A stretch of DNA of 64,000 bases from Rhabditoides inermis (Eukaryota > Nematoda > Chromadorea > Rhabditida > Rhabditidae), in assembly GCA_963966185.1 (NCBI GenBank), contig CAWZYM010000444.1, positions 40,328 to 104,327 on the forward strand. Direction: 5' to 3'. A model generated the notes under the pieces. It saw only the letters and a list, made by a program, of their open reading frames with translations. It was not told the DNA's origin and ran no database searches. Both the position numbers and the translations under genes were made by a program. This document shows, one piece after another, positions 13,780 through 24,960 of the stretch. Each line of letters starts with the position of its first letter. The first letter of the stretch is position 1.

Positions 13780-16700
13780 ATGGCTCGTCTCGCGTGGCAG
13801 TGAGTTCATTTTCACCGGTCTCTGGCTATTTGGTGGTCGATCTAGTCGCTCTAATCTGTTCCGTGTTTTTATTTAGCCCTTTAAATCCGAGGTCCTCTTA
13901 GTCGAAAATAACATAAGGGTTTCGGATTACGACGACGTGAGCTTAGGGGGGTTGTGTTGGGTTGGATGACGTCTTAGATTTCGTTCTTGAGTCCGTAGAT
14001 CATTTTGTTATGACTTTTGGTCTTCGGTCATGACAGTCGATTGCCTCACCACGTGAGTTGGATTAGTTGCGCACGAATGGTTGACACCGAGGCAGATCGA
14101 ACCAGCGATCTTGGGATCGAGAAACGAGTGCCACTGATCCGTTTTTCGAGTGGTTATCGATGTAATATCGGTTATGATAACGGAACGCATAAACTTTGCC
14201 TTTTCCACTATGTGTTCAAAGTAGAAGAAAACACGTTTTTATTATATTATTAGTGATGTTTGTGTTTTCTAACATCTTCATTCCAGGCTGTTGCTACTTC
14301 TCCTGATGTGTCGTTCGATTCTCGGAGACACCTCGAAAGCCAAGTTGAACAAGATCAAGCGCCTTGAGTCCGCGAGTGAGTGGTCGATGTTTTGTTTTGA
14401 TAACTTTCATATATGTGTATATATTTCTTTAAACTGATTTATTGCAGATGGAGATGAAACACCAAGGATTGTATCTGCGTGGATGATCTATCGGTGGTTC
14501 CTACTCGCAGGGGTTCGACTTGAAGGAGGGGTTGTGTGCTTTGTCTTACGCGTCGTTCGACGTTGCGACAGTCATTGTAGAAAAAGTTCTCGGCAGGTTC
14601 CACTCCGTGCTCCGATGATTCCTCAAATTCCAAAGTCAGAAGCAAACATGTAGCTCGTACCGTTGATCCATCGATTCTTCCCGTTTACCGGGCTTGGCGG
14701 GTGCGACGGGGGAATGAACAGGCACGGCCCGGATAGTTGCACAGTCGAGAGCGGTCAGGCCCATGACCGCGCCGCACACACGCGACGCTGTGCTCTTTTG
14801 CGAATTTGCCAGCAAGCGCGATAATTATTGAGCTGAAATCGCTACGCGCTCATTCACTCGCGGGGCAGCCTGCGCGCCAGCCGCTCTCTCTCTGTGGGCG
14901 CGCTGTGCAACTATCCGGACCGTGACAGGGGAACCGACCACTCGGGGGCAAAGAGGCAACAACGGATGGAATGATTTTTATTTTATTTCAAAAATGTTTA
15001 ATCTTATCAGCGTGATCTTCTTTTTAATTCGTCGAATGTGAGAAAGATATTTGTTTTCTTGACAATACCAACAACACAAAAAAAACGCAGCAGTAGATAA
15101 TTGATCGATAATCTTAATTCGACACCTGTATTCATCTTCGTGCAGAGTTGCGGATATCAGCTGATCGCTAATAACATATCACTCCTGTCACGTTCGCAGA
15201 ATCTTTTCTCGAACTGTGTTATTTTCAAATAAAAAAGACGAGTGCCTGGTTGCTATGTAGTGGTGAAATATGTTATTTTCAAATCGCTTCTGCTCCCGTG
15301 GTGAACGGTTTGATGTAGATTTGAAGGCGCAGGGGTGTTTAGCGTTACCAAGGTTCATCGAAATTCACTTATGAGAACTTGGCAAAACTGATTGTACATA
15401 CATACGTAACGGGAATCGAACCGGCATAGTGTGGTCCACAAACCCTGAGTGTTACCACAACACTATAATGACATGTGGTGACCAACTCATGTCGACAAGA
15501 AGCGCGCTCGCCTTTTCGATAAGCATTTTGGCGCGAAGTTCGAATTCGCCTTACCAAGCTTGGCACGTGCACATTTTGGTAAGCATGTAGGTAACGAGAA
15601 ATCGCCGTTCTTTCGCGTTTTCTTTGTTAGTTTCGTGTTTCTATGGCTCGAACAATGACCAAATATCAAAACTTAGCGCAACTGTGCTTTTAAAAGAGCT
15701 GAAACCAAAAGGCGAACCTGCGTATAGTTGAATGAAAACAACTGAAAAAATAGTATAGATTTTTTTCTTCTTCTAATAGTTAAACTATCTCTGAAAAAAA
15801 AACAAAGTCTAAAAAAAAAGATGTATATCATTGTTTTTTTCAGACTGTTCTAACTACTCGAGCATGGTGTATCCGGTGTCGGATGTTCGGAAGAGTACGG
15901 AGTGGCAGGATCGAATCATGGCAGCGGCGGCGGACTTACTGGCTCCCGACACGAATACATTCCCCAAGCCTTCTGACGAGACCGTCAATGGAGTGTTGGA
16001 GGTGACTAGTTATCTAATCTTACAAAAACCTTCTTCTTTAGTACGCATTTGATATCAGCAATGAAACTTCGTTTGATGTTTTGATTCGTGAAATTGAAGA
16101 AAACATTCCGGTATGTGTATAATAAGCAAACAATCGATATCATTTGATTACAGCAAAACTCTACACTTCCGGTCATGTTTGGTGTGTTATCTGGTCTTAG
16201 TGCAATTTCAGTTATTTTATACATGTTTTTCCTCACAAAGAAGAAGACAGCTGTTCAGGTTGAGTAACTCGTTATTATTGAAATCTCTACGAATAACTTA
16301 AGACCACGAGGACAGTTTCTTATGTTTCGAGTGATGAGACGGTTATCATTCCATCACTTCCCAAGGATAGCTCGCTGCAAATCTTTTGCTTGAAGGTACT
16401 TGCATGCCATCGTGTTTTGACCAATTACATATATTTCAGATGGCAATTGTCCTGATATCGATTATTACGTTGGCATGCATAATTTTATCGGTTGTGTTTG
16501 TCAGTTCTTTCTTTCATACGCACAACAAAATCACCGTTAGTCTTCCCGCAAACATCAACAGTCAGATCAAAAGTTTGTTCACGAAAAGTCTTTCTGATAG
16601 TATTCGATTCAGACATCTACTATGAAATGTATGAGTTCATGTGCGGTATTCGTAACTCAGTGGAGAACCCTAAAGCTAATATGATTGCTGCACTAAACGA

Positions 16701-18412
16701 AGTCATCGATAATCAGGTAACAGTTCACACACATTCATATCTCTAATTAAAACAATAGTTGGAAGCTGTGAACGCAAAAGTATTAGGCGAGACTCATCCC
16801 CAGGAAATGGCGGTATTTATAAATAAAGTATCTCAAATTTCCTTTTTTTTCTAGAACAATCTTGTAAAACACTTGAAGAAATTCACAACGAAACATATCT
16901 TAAACCGAATAGAGGAAGTACGTTTTTTTCTTATGAAAAATACATTAAAGTTTACTTCAGCTTGACGAGTTTGTAAAACGTAATCCTATTGTCATGAAAG
17001 CTGTCAACGAAACTGAAGCGTTTTTCGACCGTTTTTATCGAATTACAAATCGGGCGCAAGACGATAACGTATGTGAAAAGTGTTTTCGAAACAAGTTAAT
17101 GAATAACATTCTAGAATAGTATCTACAATGTTCACAACATTCTCGATTACAATAAAGAATCATATAGCGTGAAGCTCCGCAAAACAAAATTCGACCGGCC
17201 CAAGAATATGTTTTCAAAAGCGGTAAACGTCAATCACAATTCGTCTAATCAAAAACTCTTCAGATATTCAATGAATTGTATAACATTGACAGAGAAGTCG
17301 AAAACTTCAAGCGCCGCAATTTGGAAGTAAGTTTCGAACACATCAATCCGTAATGTGCTGTTTTTAGAAACAGTACACAATCACGAACAGTTCTGCTAAG
17401 GAAATGATAGTTGCTATCATGGTTGTACAGTTGACTGCGTTTATAATAGCTGTTGCACTCTACTTCGCACCTCGTATGTTTGGTTTCTAAGAACTGAAAC
17501 AACCAGTTTTCCAGTCAATTCTAAACTGATATTGTCATGCTCAGTCGTCGTTTTTCTTCTGATTCTGATTCCCACTATTTACACACCGTAAATTTTCTGA
17601 TTTCAAGCAAGTTCTGATCATTCATTACAGAATAATACTACAATTTGTTAATGTGCGACAATTTGGTTGTGATCTTTTTGTCAAAAACAGACAAAGTATT
17701 TGGAACATTACTGCAAGTTTGAACGGGACATTTCTGCATCGAAACTATTTGTATGTTGACTTTCAGGCATGTATTCAATGAGAGAGTATTTAGAAATGTG
17801 CACGATTGTCACGAAACGAGTGGTCACGTTTTCTTTGAGAAGTATACCGACCAGGCATTGCGAGGTAACATTATTACGAATTAAATACGTATTGAAAGAT
17901 GTATTGAAGGTATTCGTGACCAACTTTCAACAACACAAAATTCTATTCGAGACTTGTCAATCAAACATGCGTCTGATATTGTTCCTGGACTCGGGGTATA
18001 GAAACATTATGTTCAAATACTTACTAACCATTATCTATTTTCAGAATTTCAAAAAGCATTACATCGAATTTGATCGAAAGGTCAACGAAACTATAAAACA
18101 ATGCCCTCCTGTGAACACCTTCTACGGAATTGTTAAGGAATCAATCGAATGTTTCGAATCTGATGACATTCAAAGGATCATGGAAGAATTAAATTCGCTC
18201 AATAATGAAGTCAGAACGTTCAAGGTAGTACTACTTGGAGATTGAACAAATATCGAATGTTTTTCAAGAGACACTGGAATTGTGATGACCGACCATCGTG
18301 CAAGAATTTATCGGCATTTGATGATCTCGAGAATAACTTGAAAAATACAATGCGCGATCCTAGCATCTCTGCACTGTTAGCTCCCATAAACAGCAGCATT
18401 AATACAATCTAG
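13780..18412 (+). CDS. Multi-pass membrane protein with prominin-like topology (N-terminal part of receptor locus)
   Basis: The ATG at 13780 opens a short exon (13780-13799) that joins exon 14287-14375 to give a clear signal peptide (MARLAWQ, a run of Leu, MCRSILG). In-phase exons follow at 15844-16001, 16042-16110, 16154-16258 (first membrane segment, then KKK), 16303-16395, 16440-16572 (second membrane segment), 16613-16716, 16759-16812, 16855-16917, 16961-17068, 17115-17222, 17264-17326, 17368-17473 (third), 17515-17587 (fourth), 17631-17750, 17767-17863, 17909-17999, about 18049-18224 and 18271-18412. The layout is signal peptide, ectodomain, pair of membrane segments, about 240-residue loop with N-glycosylation sequons, second pair, second large loop with Cys. 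This resembles the five-pass prominin plan, but I recognise no diagnostic sequence. The frame ends in TAG at 18410-18412, right at a GT donor. The expected fifth membrane segment is only partly present (18461-18505). The exon chain is well supported; the family name is inference. Confidence 0.6.
14723..14924. mobile_element. Short TIR element (MITE) in intron
   Basis: A 22-bp block at 14723-14744 is repeated in inverted orientation at 14903-14924 with one mismatch (CACGGCCCGGATAGTTGCAC against the reverse complement of the right end). The 158-bp interior is GC-rich and has no ORF. It lies in the long second intron of the receptor gene. The size and terminal inverted repeats fit a non-autonomous DNA transposon. 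I could not define a target-site duplication with confidence. Confidence 0.65.
15405..15478 (-). other. tRNA-like sequence (pseudo-tRNA or SINE head)
   Basis: On the minus strand there is an internal B-box match (GGTTCGATTCC, plus-strand 15412-15422) preceded by an A-box-like segment (TAGTGTTGTGGTAACACT). The acceptor stem does not pair, so this is a tRNA-derived relic rather than a working tRNA gene. It sits in the second intron of the receptor gene. Confidence 0.45.
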
Positions 18413-18505
18413 GTTTTTTTTTCTTAAATTTTGGTTTTGTTTCTCTCTCTTTTTTTCTAGACAGCTTTAATGAATTAATGATTAAGCTCATTATATTCTC
18501 ATTAG

Positions 18506-21500
18506 CGCAAGTTGAACGCCAACAATCAGAAAAAGTTTGGTAACAGCGTGGGAGTTTCACTGGTGAATCTTTGTGTTATTTCCATTTCAATTATACGGTT
18601 TTAGGACTGCATTGGAATCGATCCTCGAAAAGCCTACAAGGAATATCTGAGACTTTCACTGATTGATCAATCAAAAGAGAAAACAGCGGGAAGCAAAGTG
18701 TCGATATCGAGTATGAGCAATGCGAAGGAATCGAAAGAAACAGCTGATGGTTTGACTATGGTCGATTTGGGATGGCCGGGAGAACAAAACTACTTTAATG
18801 GAAACTGGATCGTTCCCATGGGACTAGCACACAAGTATTTTTGGTTTACTATAAAGTAGGTATAACTAAATAGTCTTTAGATACATAATGACCGCTGCTC
18901 CGACCGCTGACACTGCCATTGACTTCTGGCATGTAGTCTTCCGATACAACTGCAAAGCAATTGTCATGCTTTGCGACTTCGTTGAAAAAGAGAATGGGCA
19001 GTCTGTCGAAAAGTGTTTTGAGTATTGGAACGAAAAGACTCACCGAGTATTCAAAAACCAATTCGCCAAGTACAAAGTATGATGATAGTATGATTCCAAC
19101 ATGTTTTGTTTTCTAAAAAAAAACTATAATAGATCAAATGCACATCTGTGAAAAAGTCTGTCATCAAGAATGTGAAGCACCTGGTTTTCTCAGTGTCAAA
19201 GTGAGTCGAACAAAAGTAGAGCATTCAACTAAATACTTCAATAATAGTTCTTATTTTGAACTTACTTATAGTGGACACGTGACGAAGAAAGTTGAATTGA
19301 TCCAATACACCGGCTGGCAAGACTGCCTCGCTCCTGAAAACCCGGAAGAGTTGGCACAAGTAATGAAGACGATATATGAGAACATTGGACACACGGACGA
19401 GCCAGTGGTCGTCCAATGCGCTGACGGACTCGGAAGGAGCGCCGCTTTTACCGGTACGAAAAGTTTTACTAGTTTTCTAACACACCATATTCCAGGAATG
19501 GATGTTCTCATGAGTATGGTCGACTCTGATCCGAATCCCGGGTCTTTCGATCTGATACAGGTGTTTTCTGTCGTTTACATTTCAATCACTTATTAAAGAT
19601 GATGCGTCGATTCCGAGCCAACAGCTACACAGACAAGTGGCAATACTATTTCACCTACATATGTTTCTTCCAGTTTCACATCATGGTAATTACTAATCTG
19701 AAAGATCTTTCCACTAATTGCTGTAGAATCTCACCTATGGCGAAGTGTCAAAAATCTACAACTACATGAAAGATCGGAAGATTTCTTTCGTGGAAAAAAT
19801 GAAGGCGGCATCGGCTGCGGAAAACTACACTGCTCTGGAGAAAAGAAGGGTGGAAACGGCAATGAACTACATTGATTTCCAAAACGCGAATGACGGGAAG
19901 GGGAGAAAGAGGAAGGAATCGTCATCGCAGAAAGAAAGGGTATACAATAATTTTTTGATCAGTTTGTGTCATACGAAGTGCTTTAGAAACTGTCTGGAAC
20001 GTATCTGAATGGCTGTAACGATGAATATCTGCTTGGAAAACTATTGGGATCAGGGACCTACGGAGAGGTCTATCAAGCAACTAAAGAAAAGCAAGACTCG
20101 AAAATGAACACAACAACCAAAGAATATGAGCATGAAGTGAAGTATGCAATCAAGACAGAGAAACGCGGAATCACATGTTCATCGCTCACTGTATGATCAT
20201 TTTGTATTATCATTTCAACTATACCTATTCAGACGGAAATCTATGTTCTGATGGATGTCTCATCGAATGCGCCCGAAAACAGAAACCAGATTGTTCAATA
20301 CATTGACAAAGGTTTCGCTAATAGTTTCGCTAATATTGAATAATACCAAAAGTTATATTCAGGCCGAACTGCGAGCTTCGATTTTATGGTAATGAGTCTA
20401 GTCGGCAAATCTCTCAGCACTATCCAACAACATACTGCCAAAAAACTCAAGTGAAAACTTATTACATTACATCAATATTCACCACTCTATTTTAGCTCGT
20501 TCTCGGCTATGTATATCTCTATCCAGTCTTTCAACGCGATCCATCAGTTGCACAGATGTGGATTCATTCACAGGTATACCGTTGTTGTGAGCATTTTATT
20601 AGGTTTTCAGGGATATCAAACCCGGTAACTTTGCGATCGGTGGGAGGAAGAACGAGAAAGTTGTGTTCATTCTCGACTTTGGAATGGCCCAGCGAAGCAT
20701 TGATCGAGTTGGAAACATTGCAGTTTACAAAGGCAAAGAAAAGGGATTGATCGGTACAATGCGGTGAGCAATAGCAATGTGTAACAAGTGTAAGATCGAG
20801 TTAAATCATTTTAAATTTTCAGATATGCCCCTCGCGCAGCTCACGAAATGAAAAAGCAGTATCCTTACGACGACATCGAATCCTGGCTCTACATGAGTAT
20901 TGAGGTTGGTTTCATCAATATTGTTTGCAAAAAAAGTTGTATCAGATGTTCCAAAAACTGCCGTGGAAAGGAAATGTGAATTCGGAAGAGGTTCTGCATG
21001 GCAAACGCAATCTCATGAAGGGGAACTGTAAGTAATTAATTGAGACATCAATGTTCTGAAGTCACTTCCAGACTGGCATTCGATGTGGAACAACGGTCTC
21101 CCGATCGCTATGCTTCATCTTATCAAGTTGGTTTTATCTGTATTATTAGAACATCGTGTTTAGAATGATCTACGATATGAATCCTGAAGAGGCGCCGGAT
21201 TACAGAAAGCTGATGCATGTGATGATGGGAGCAGAGTGCGACTGTGATGTGAGTAGTATTCCACTTTTGAACATTAGCGTGGTTCATAATTGAATCAACT
21301 ATCTTCAAAAAATTTTCCTATAGGTTGATCTCAACTGGATAATCTCCGCAAAAATCCATGACAAGGACCAATACGAGGTATTCAGAAGATTTGTAGCTAA
21401 TAGATTGATAAACTCGTACATACATCACCATCTTATAGACTACTACTTTTCTAAAGTATACATTCCATTTCAGTTGCAAGCCACTCGTGCAACTTCGAGG

Positions 21501-21548
21501 GACAAGAAGGCCATTCTCGCTAGCTTCGCTTCTCTTGGGCGATTCTAA
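18506..21548 (+). CDS. Tyrosine phosphatase domain fused to CK1-like protein kinase domain
   Basis: Phosphatase exons: 18506-18562, 18605-18834, 18881-19076, 19133-19200, 19272-19453, 19496-19560, 19599-19685, 19727-19939. They hold the substrate-loop region (YIMTAAPTADTAIDFW), the general-acid loop as GWQDCLAPENP (WPD becomes WQD, Asp kept), and the P-loop QCADGLGRSAAF, which keeps the C(X5)R Cys and Arg but has Gln for the usual His. A 47-nt intron then joins in phase 0 to kinase exons: 19987-20190, 20233-20311, 20363-20450, 20496-20573, 20611-20763, 20823-20904, 20946-21027, 21072-21126, 21164-21248, 21324-21377, 21474-21548. The kinase has a Gly-rich loop (GKLLGSGTYGEV), Lys in YAIK, HRDIKPGNF and DFG, so it looks catalytically intact and of the worm CK1 type (TTBK-like/SPE-6-like). 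The first exon has no Met, so this part probably continues from the membrane protein upstream, despite the TAG at 18410. The linker (about residues 255-300 from 18506) is charged and may form a coil. Confidence 0.85.
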
Positions 21549-21641
21549 ACCACTCACTTACATCTCGTATCTTCCAAAACTTTTCTGATAATGCATACAT
21601 GTCGAATTCATAACTTACATTTAATTATTCTTATGACATAA

Positions 21642-21823
21642 CAAGCAGTTAAAAAGAATATGAACACTGTGTTTATGTATTAAAGTTTGGCTTCTAGTAA
21701 ATGTTTCGATATCGAGCATCTGTCAAACATTTCCAAGTACCACGGCAGCCATACGCCAATTCATCGGTCGATCTCAGAGAGACGGTGGGAGTCATAGGAG
21801 GTACCTAGACAGTTGAGAGGGGA

Positions 21824-21870
<47 letters not shown>

Positions 21871-22750
21871 GGGTTCCTAGACAGTTGAGAGGGGAGAAGA
21901 GAGAGAGAGAGGGGGGGGGGGGAGAGAGAGAGAGAGGGAGGGAGGGAGAGAGAGAGAGAGGGTGGAGAGAGAGAGAGAGATGGGGGTACCTAGACAGTTG
22001 GGAGGGGGACAAGAGAGAGAGAGAGAGAGAGAGAGATTGTTTCGCTGCTGTCGAGTTGTGCTCCGATTTGTTCAGCGTCTGCACCCTTCATATGGGTGCT
22101 GTGTTGGATTGTCGTTGCGCGTTCGAAGGTGGCTTGTCATGTGCGTAGTACACGGGCGTGTGTGACTGTGTGTGCGCGAGGAACTCCTCTTCCCGAGTAC
22201 ACGCGATTTGTGTGCCTGCGGCGACGAGTCCGGATACTTGATCGGGACAGGGAGAGAGATGTGTCGCAGAGTCGATGCTATGCTAGAGTGATAGGTTTAG
22301 GATTGCACACTGTCTGGCGTATGTTGGTTTTCGTGCGTCATTTGTATATATACACGCTGATATCAGATGGATCTTGGTCAATTCTTCAGTAAATTCTTCC
22401 TTTCTGTGATAATATCAATGTGATATGTGTAATTGTCTTACTATTACTCTAGGGGCACCGGTTGCCGGTCGGTACTCTGCCGCTCCCACGTGGCTTCAAA
22501 AATTACATAGCCAGGGAAACCGCTGGTTGATTCAACCAAACGCGCAGACTATTTTCGGGTTTCAAGCAGTTAAAAAGAATATGAACACTGTGTTTATGTA
22601 ATAAAGTTTGGCTTCTAGTAAATGTTTCGATATCGAGCATTTGTCAAACATATCCAAGTATGTACCAAGGCAGCCATCCGCCAAATTGCCGTTCGATCTC
22701 AGAGAGACGGTGGGAGTCATAGCGGCGGAGGTACCTAGACAGTTGAGAGG
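21642..22750. repeat. Direct repeat A, two copies, with GA microsatellites
   Basis: A roughly 180-bp segment at 21642-21821 recurs at 22563-22750 in the same orientation with high identity; a weaker partial match lies near 57865-57915. Each copy ends in CTAGACAGTTGAGAGG and runs into GA-rich microsatellite (21822-22034 and 22750-22816). The first copy begins about 95 bp after the stop codon of the kinase gene. There is no coding potential. Confidence 0.8.
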
Positions 22751-22775
22751 CAGAGAAGAGAGAGATAGAGAGAGA

Positions 22776-22821
<46 letters not shown>

Positions 22822-23680
22822 TTTGCTGCTGTCGATAAAGTAACCTGACACTGGCGGAATCAAGTACTAATCTATTTTGTAGATCAGTGAAATCAATGCA
22901 ATGTGATGGCAATAAAAGGCAACCAAATGGTAGCACAAATTGTGTATTTACGTAGTCAACAAACAATACAAACAATAATCTACAGTACAACAAATACGAA
23001 CACAAAAGACAACGAGCGGAGTCGCGGTCAATATAGGGAAAACACTAGGGAAACCTGGGAAACCTGGACACTGGTGGGCACTGGGAAACGGCTGCCACGG
23101 GGGAACTAAGAAACCTGACGACCTACTGGGGGAAAACCTGGAACTGGAATGGCGTAGAATCCTCGGTGACCAATCTTCTTCCAGGGGGCGGAGCTTCGTG
23201 TGGGCGGGGCCGAGATCTGCACGAGGTGCACGAGAGGGCGCAGACAGTGCACACGCGACGCGACCACAGAAGGGAAGACCGCCCGCGGCGTGCACCAGCA
23301 GTGTATTGTAGTGTGTTCGTTTCTCAGTTCGATTTGCATTTGTTCGCGATTAATATAGTTCTTATAATTGCATTATGATCCTGGTTGTCTTGGCTGTTAT
23401 ATGATAGATACGATAGTGGTTGTAGCCAAGTCGTGACTGCATCAATGTGCGGTCGCGACAGTCGAGTTGTGCCCGAGTTCACTCAGGTACCGCGTTAGCA
23501 CCCTTCGTATGGGTGCTGTGTCCATGTTGGATTGTCGTTGCGCGTTTGCAGGTGGCTTGTCATGTGCGTAGTACACGGGCGTGTGTGACTGTGTGTGAGC
23601 GAGGAACTCCTCTTTCTGACTCGCGATTTGTGTTCCTGCGGCGACGAGTCCGGATACTTCATCGGGACAGGGAGAGATTT
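22053..23680. repeat. Direct repeat B, two copies flanking unrelated sequence
   Basis: About 210 bp at 22053-22262 recurs at 23460-23680 in direct orientation. Copy 2 ends just upstream of the reverse transcriptase relic at 23755. Copies A and B interleave (A1, B1, A2, B2). The position of B2 next to the retroelement would fit the LTR-like direct repeats of Penelope-like elements, but this is inference. Between A2 and B2 (22830-23440) I see GC-rich sequence with no recognisable gene. Confidence 0.7.
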
Positions 23681-23754
23681 CTGCCTCTCTCGCATCGCGC
23701 GTCGGGTCAAAATGATCTTCCCCCATCCTTGAGCAAGGCGATGAGCAAGGCTAT

Positions 23755-24960
23755 GAATTGTTGCGTACCCTTAATTATCACTATAGATAAAGCTTCAAGT
23801 AATTTTGTAGTAATGTGCAAGCGACTTTACATCTCTTTCTGTGATGCTGAATTAGGCATAAGTTACGGTAGGGCTTCTGGCAATGCCGTATATGTGCCGT
23901 TTACAGGTGACCCTTCTGTTCTAAACAGTTCACTCACATATTCTTCTATCTTCGTAACATTTGCCTTAAAGGTGCTGCCAGAAATGGCCACAAAATGTAC
24001 TTTTCGATTACTAACAGTATGAAAGTGTCCGATTTCTTACGCTCTGTCTCGAACACATCCCTTTCTCTATATTGTGCTGATTTTGCTAGTCTTTTTACTA
24101 ATCTTCCGCATGATCTCATCTTGCAAAAGATGAAATTTCTTGTTGATATGTGTTTCAAGAATTGTGGAAAACCAAATATTCTCATTACATCTGCTAAATA
24201 TTCTAAATATACTTCCGATCCTGTTATGCACATTGCAGACAAGCGTGTAATGTCGGCAAGTGAAATTATAGCCAAAACTAAGGTTTTGGTTGAAAGCGCT
24301 TATGCACAGTACGGTAGTTTTATTTTCAAACAGGTGAAGGGCGTACCACAAGGTGGTAACGCTAGCCCTCTCCTTGCTTCTCTTACGCTCAGTGTTCTAG
24401 AATACGAATACAGTCTTCTTCACCCTCTTGTCTGTAAAAATGAGAAATTCCAAGTTTTCCGTTATGTTGATGATGTACTCATTCTCTATGACAAGAAGTC
24501 TGATCTTGACACCTTTCTTAAAGCATATCTTCCTAGCAACTTGCAACTGGAGCGCACTAATCGTACTGATTCCGAGGCACATTTTCTCGATATTACTTTA
24601 CGTTTCGATACGCATTGGCAAGTAAGTCTGTACAATAAGACTGATGATTATACATTCGACGTTCATCGCTTCACGCATTCCGAAAGCACTACTAGTCGCC
24701 AAATCTGTTTTGGTAATCTTAAATCAGAAGCTCTTCGCATTGTCCGTTGCTGCACTGATCGCACTGTGCTTTTGGTTAAACTAGAAGAACTCTACATTAC
24801 TTTCTGCCGTCTCGGTTTTAAAGCATCTACAGTTAAAGCCGTTCTTTTGAAATACTGTTTCCGTAAACGAGATATCAATAGATCACTTAACCTTTTCAAT
24901 GTCCAAAATCGTAAATTACTCACCGAAAAAATATACAGTAACTGTGAAACAATTATGTAG
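23755..24960 (+). pseudogene. Penelope-like reverse transcriptase, RT half (frameshifted, internally deleted)
   Basis: The segment begins with a conserved pre-RT stretch (IITIDKASSNFVVMCKRLY, about 23778) in one frame. It then shifts frame near 23990, apparently with some fingers sequence missing, and continues to a TAG at 24958-24960. RT motifs are visible in order: motif A (CADFASLFTNLP), motif B (GVPQGGNASPLLASL), motif C (RYVDDVLIL), then the FLDITLRF region and the thumb-like HRFTHSESTTS segment. These fit the Penelope-like family and not CR1/Jockey or LTR elements. In life the enzyme would copy element RNA at the target site. No endonuclease follows on this strand; the matching GIY-YIG half lies tail-to-tail on the other strand, overlapping by about 40 bp. 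The frameshift makes this copy inactive. Confidence 0.85.

Noticed and set aside
17769..18245. Unspliced 158-codon ORF as the real reading of the receptor gene
   Set aside because: The alternative spliced frame joins the neighbouring exons in phase and reads more like ectodomain sequence; the unspliced frame remains possible.
24917..24960. Twin-priming origin of the inverted Penelope-like halves
   Set aside because: Twin priming joins the 5' ends of the two segments; here the 3' ends meet.
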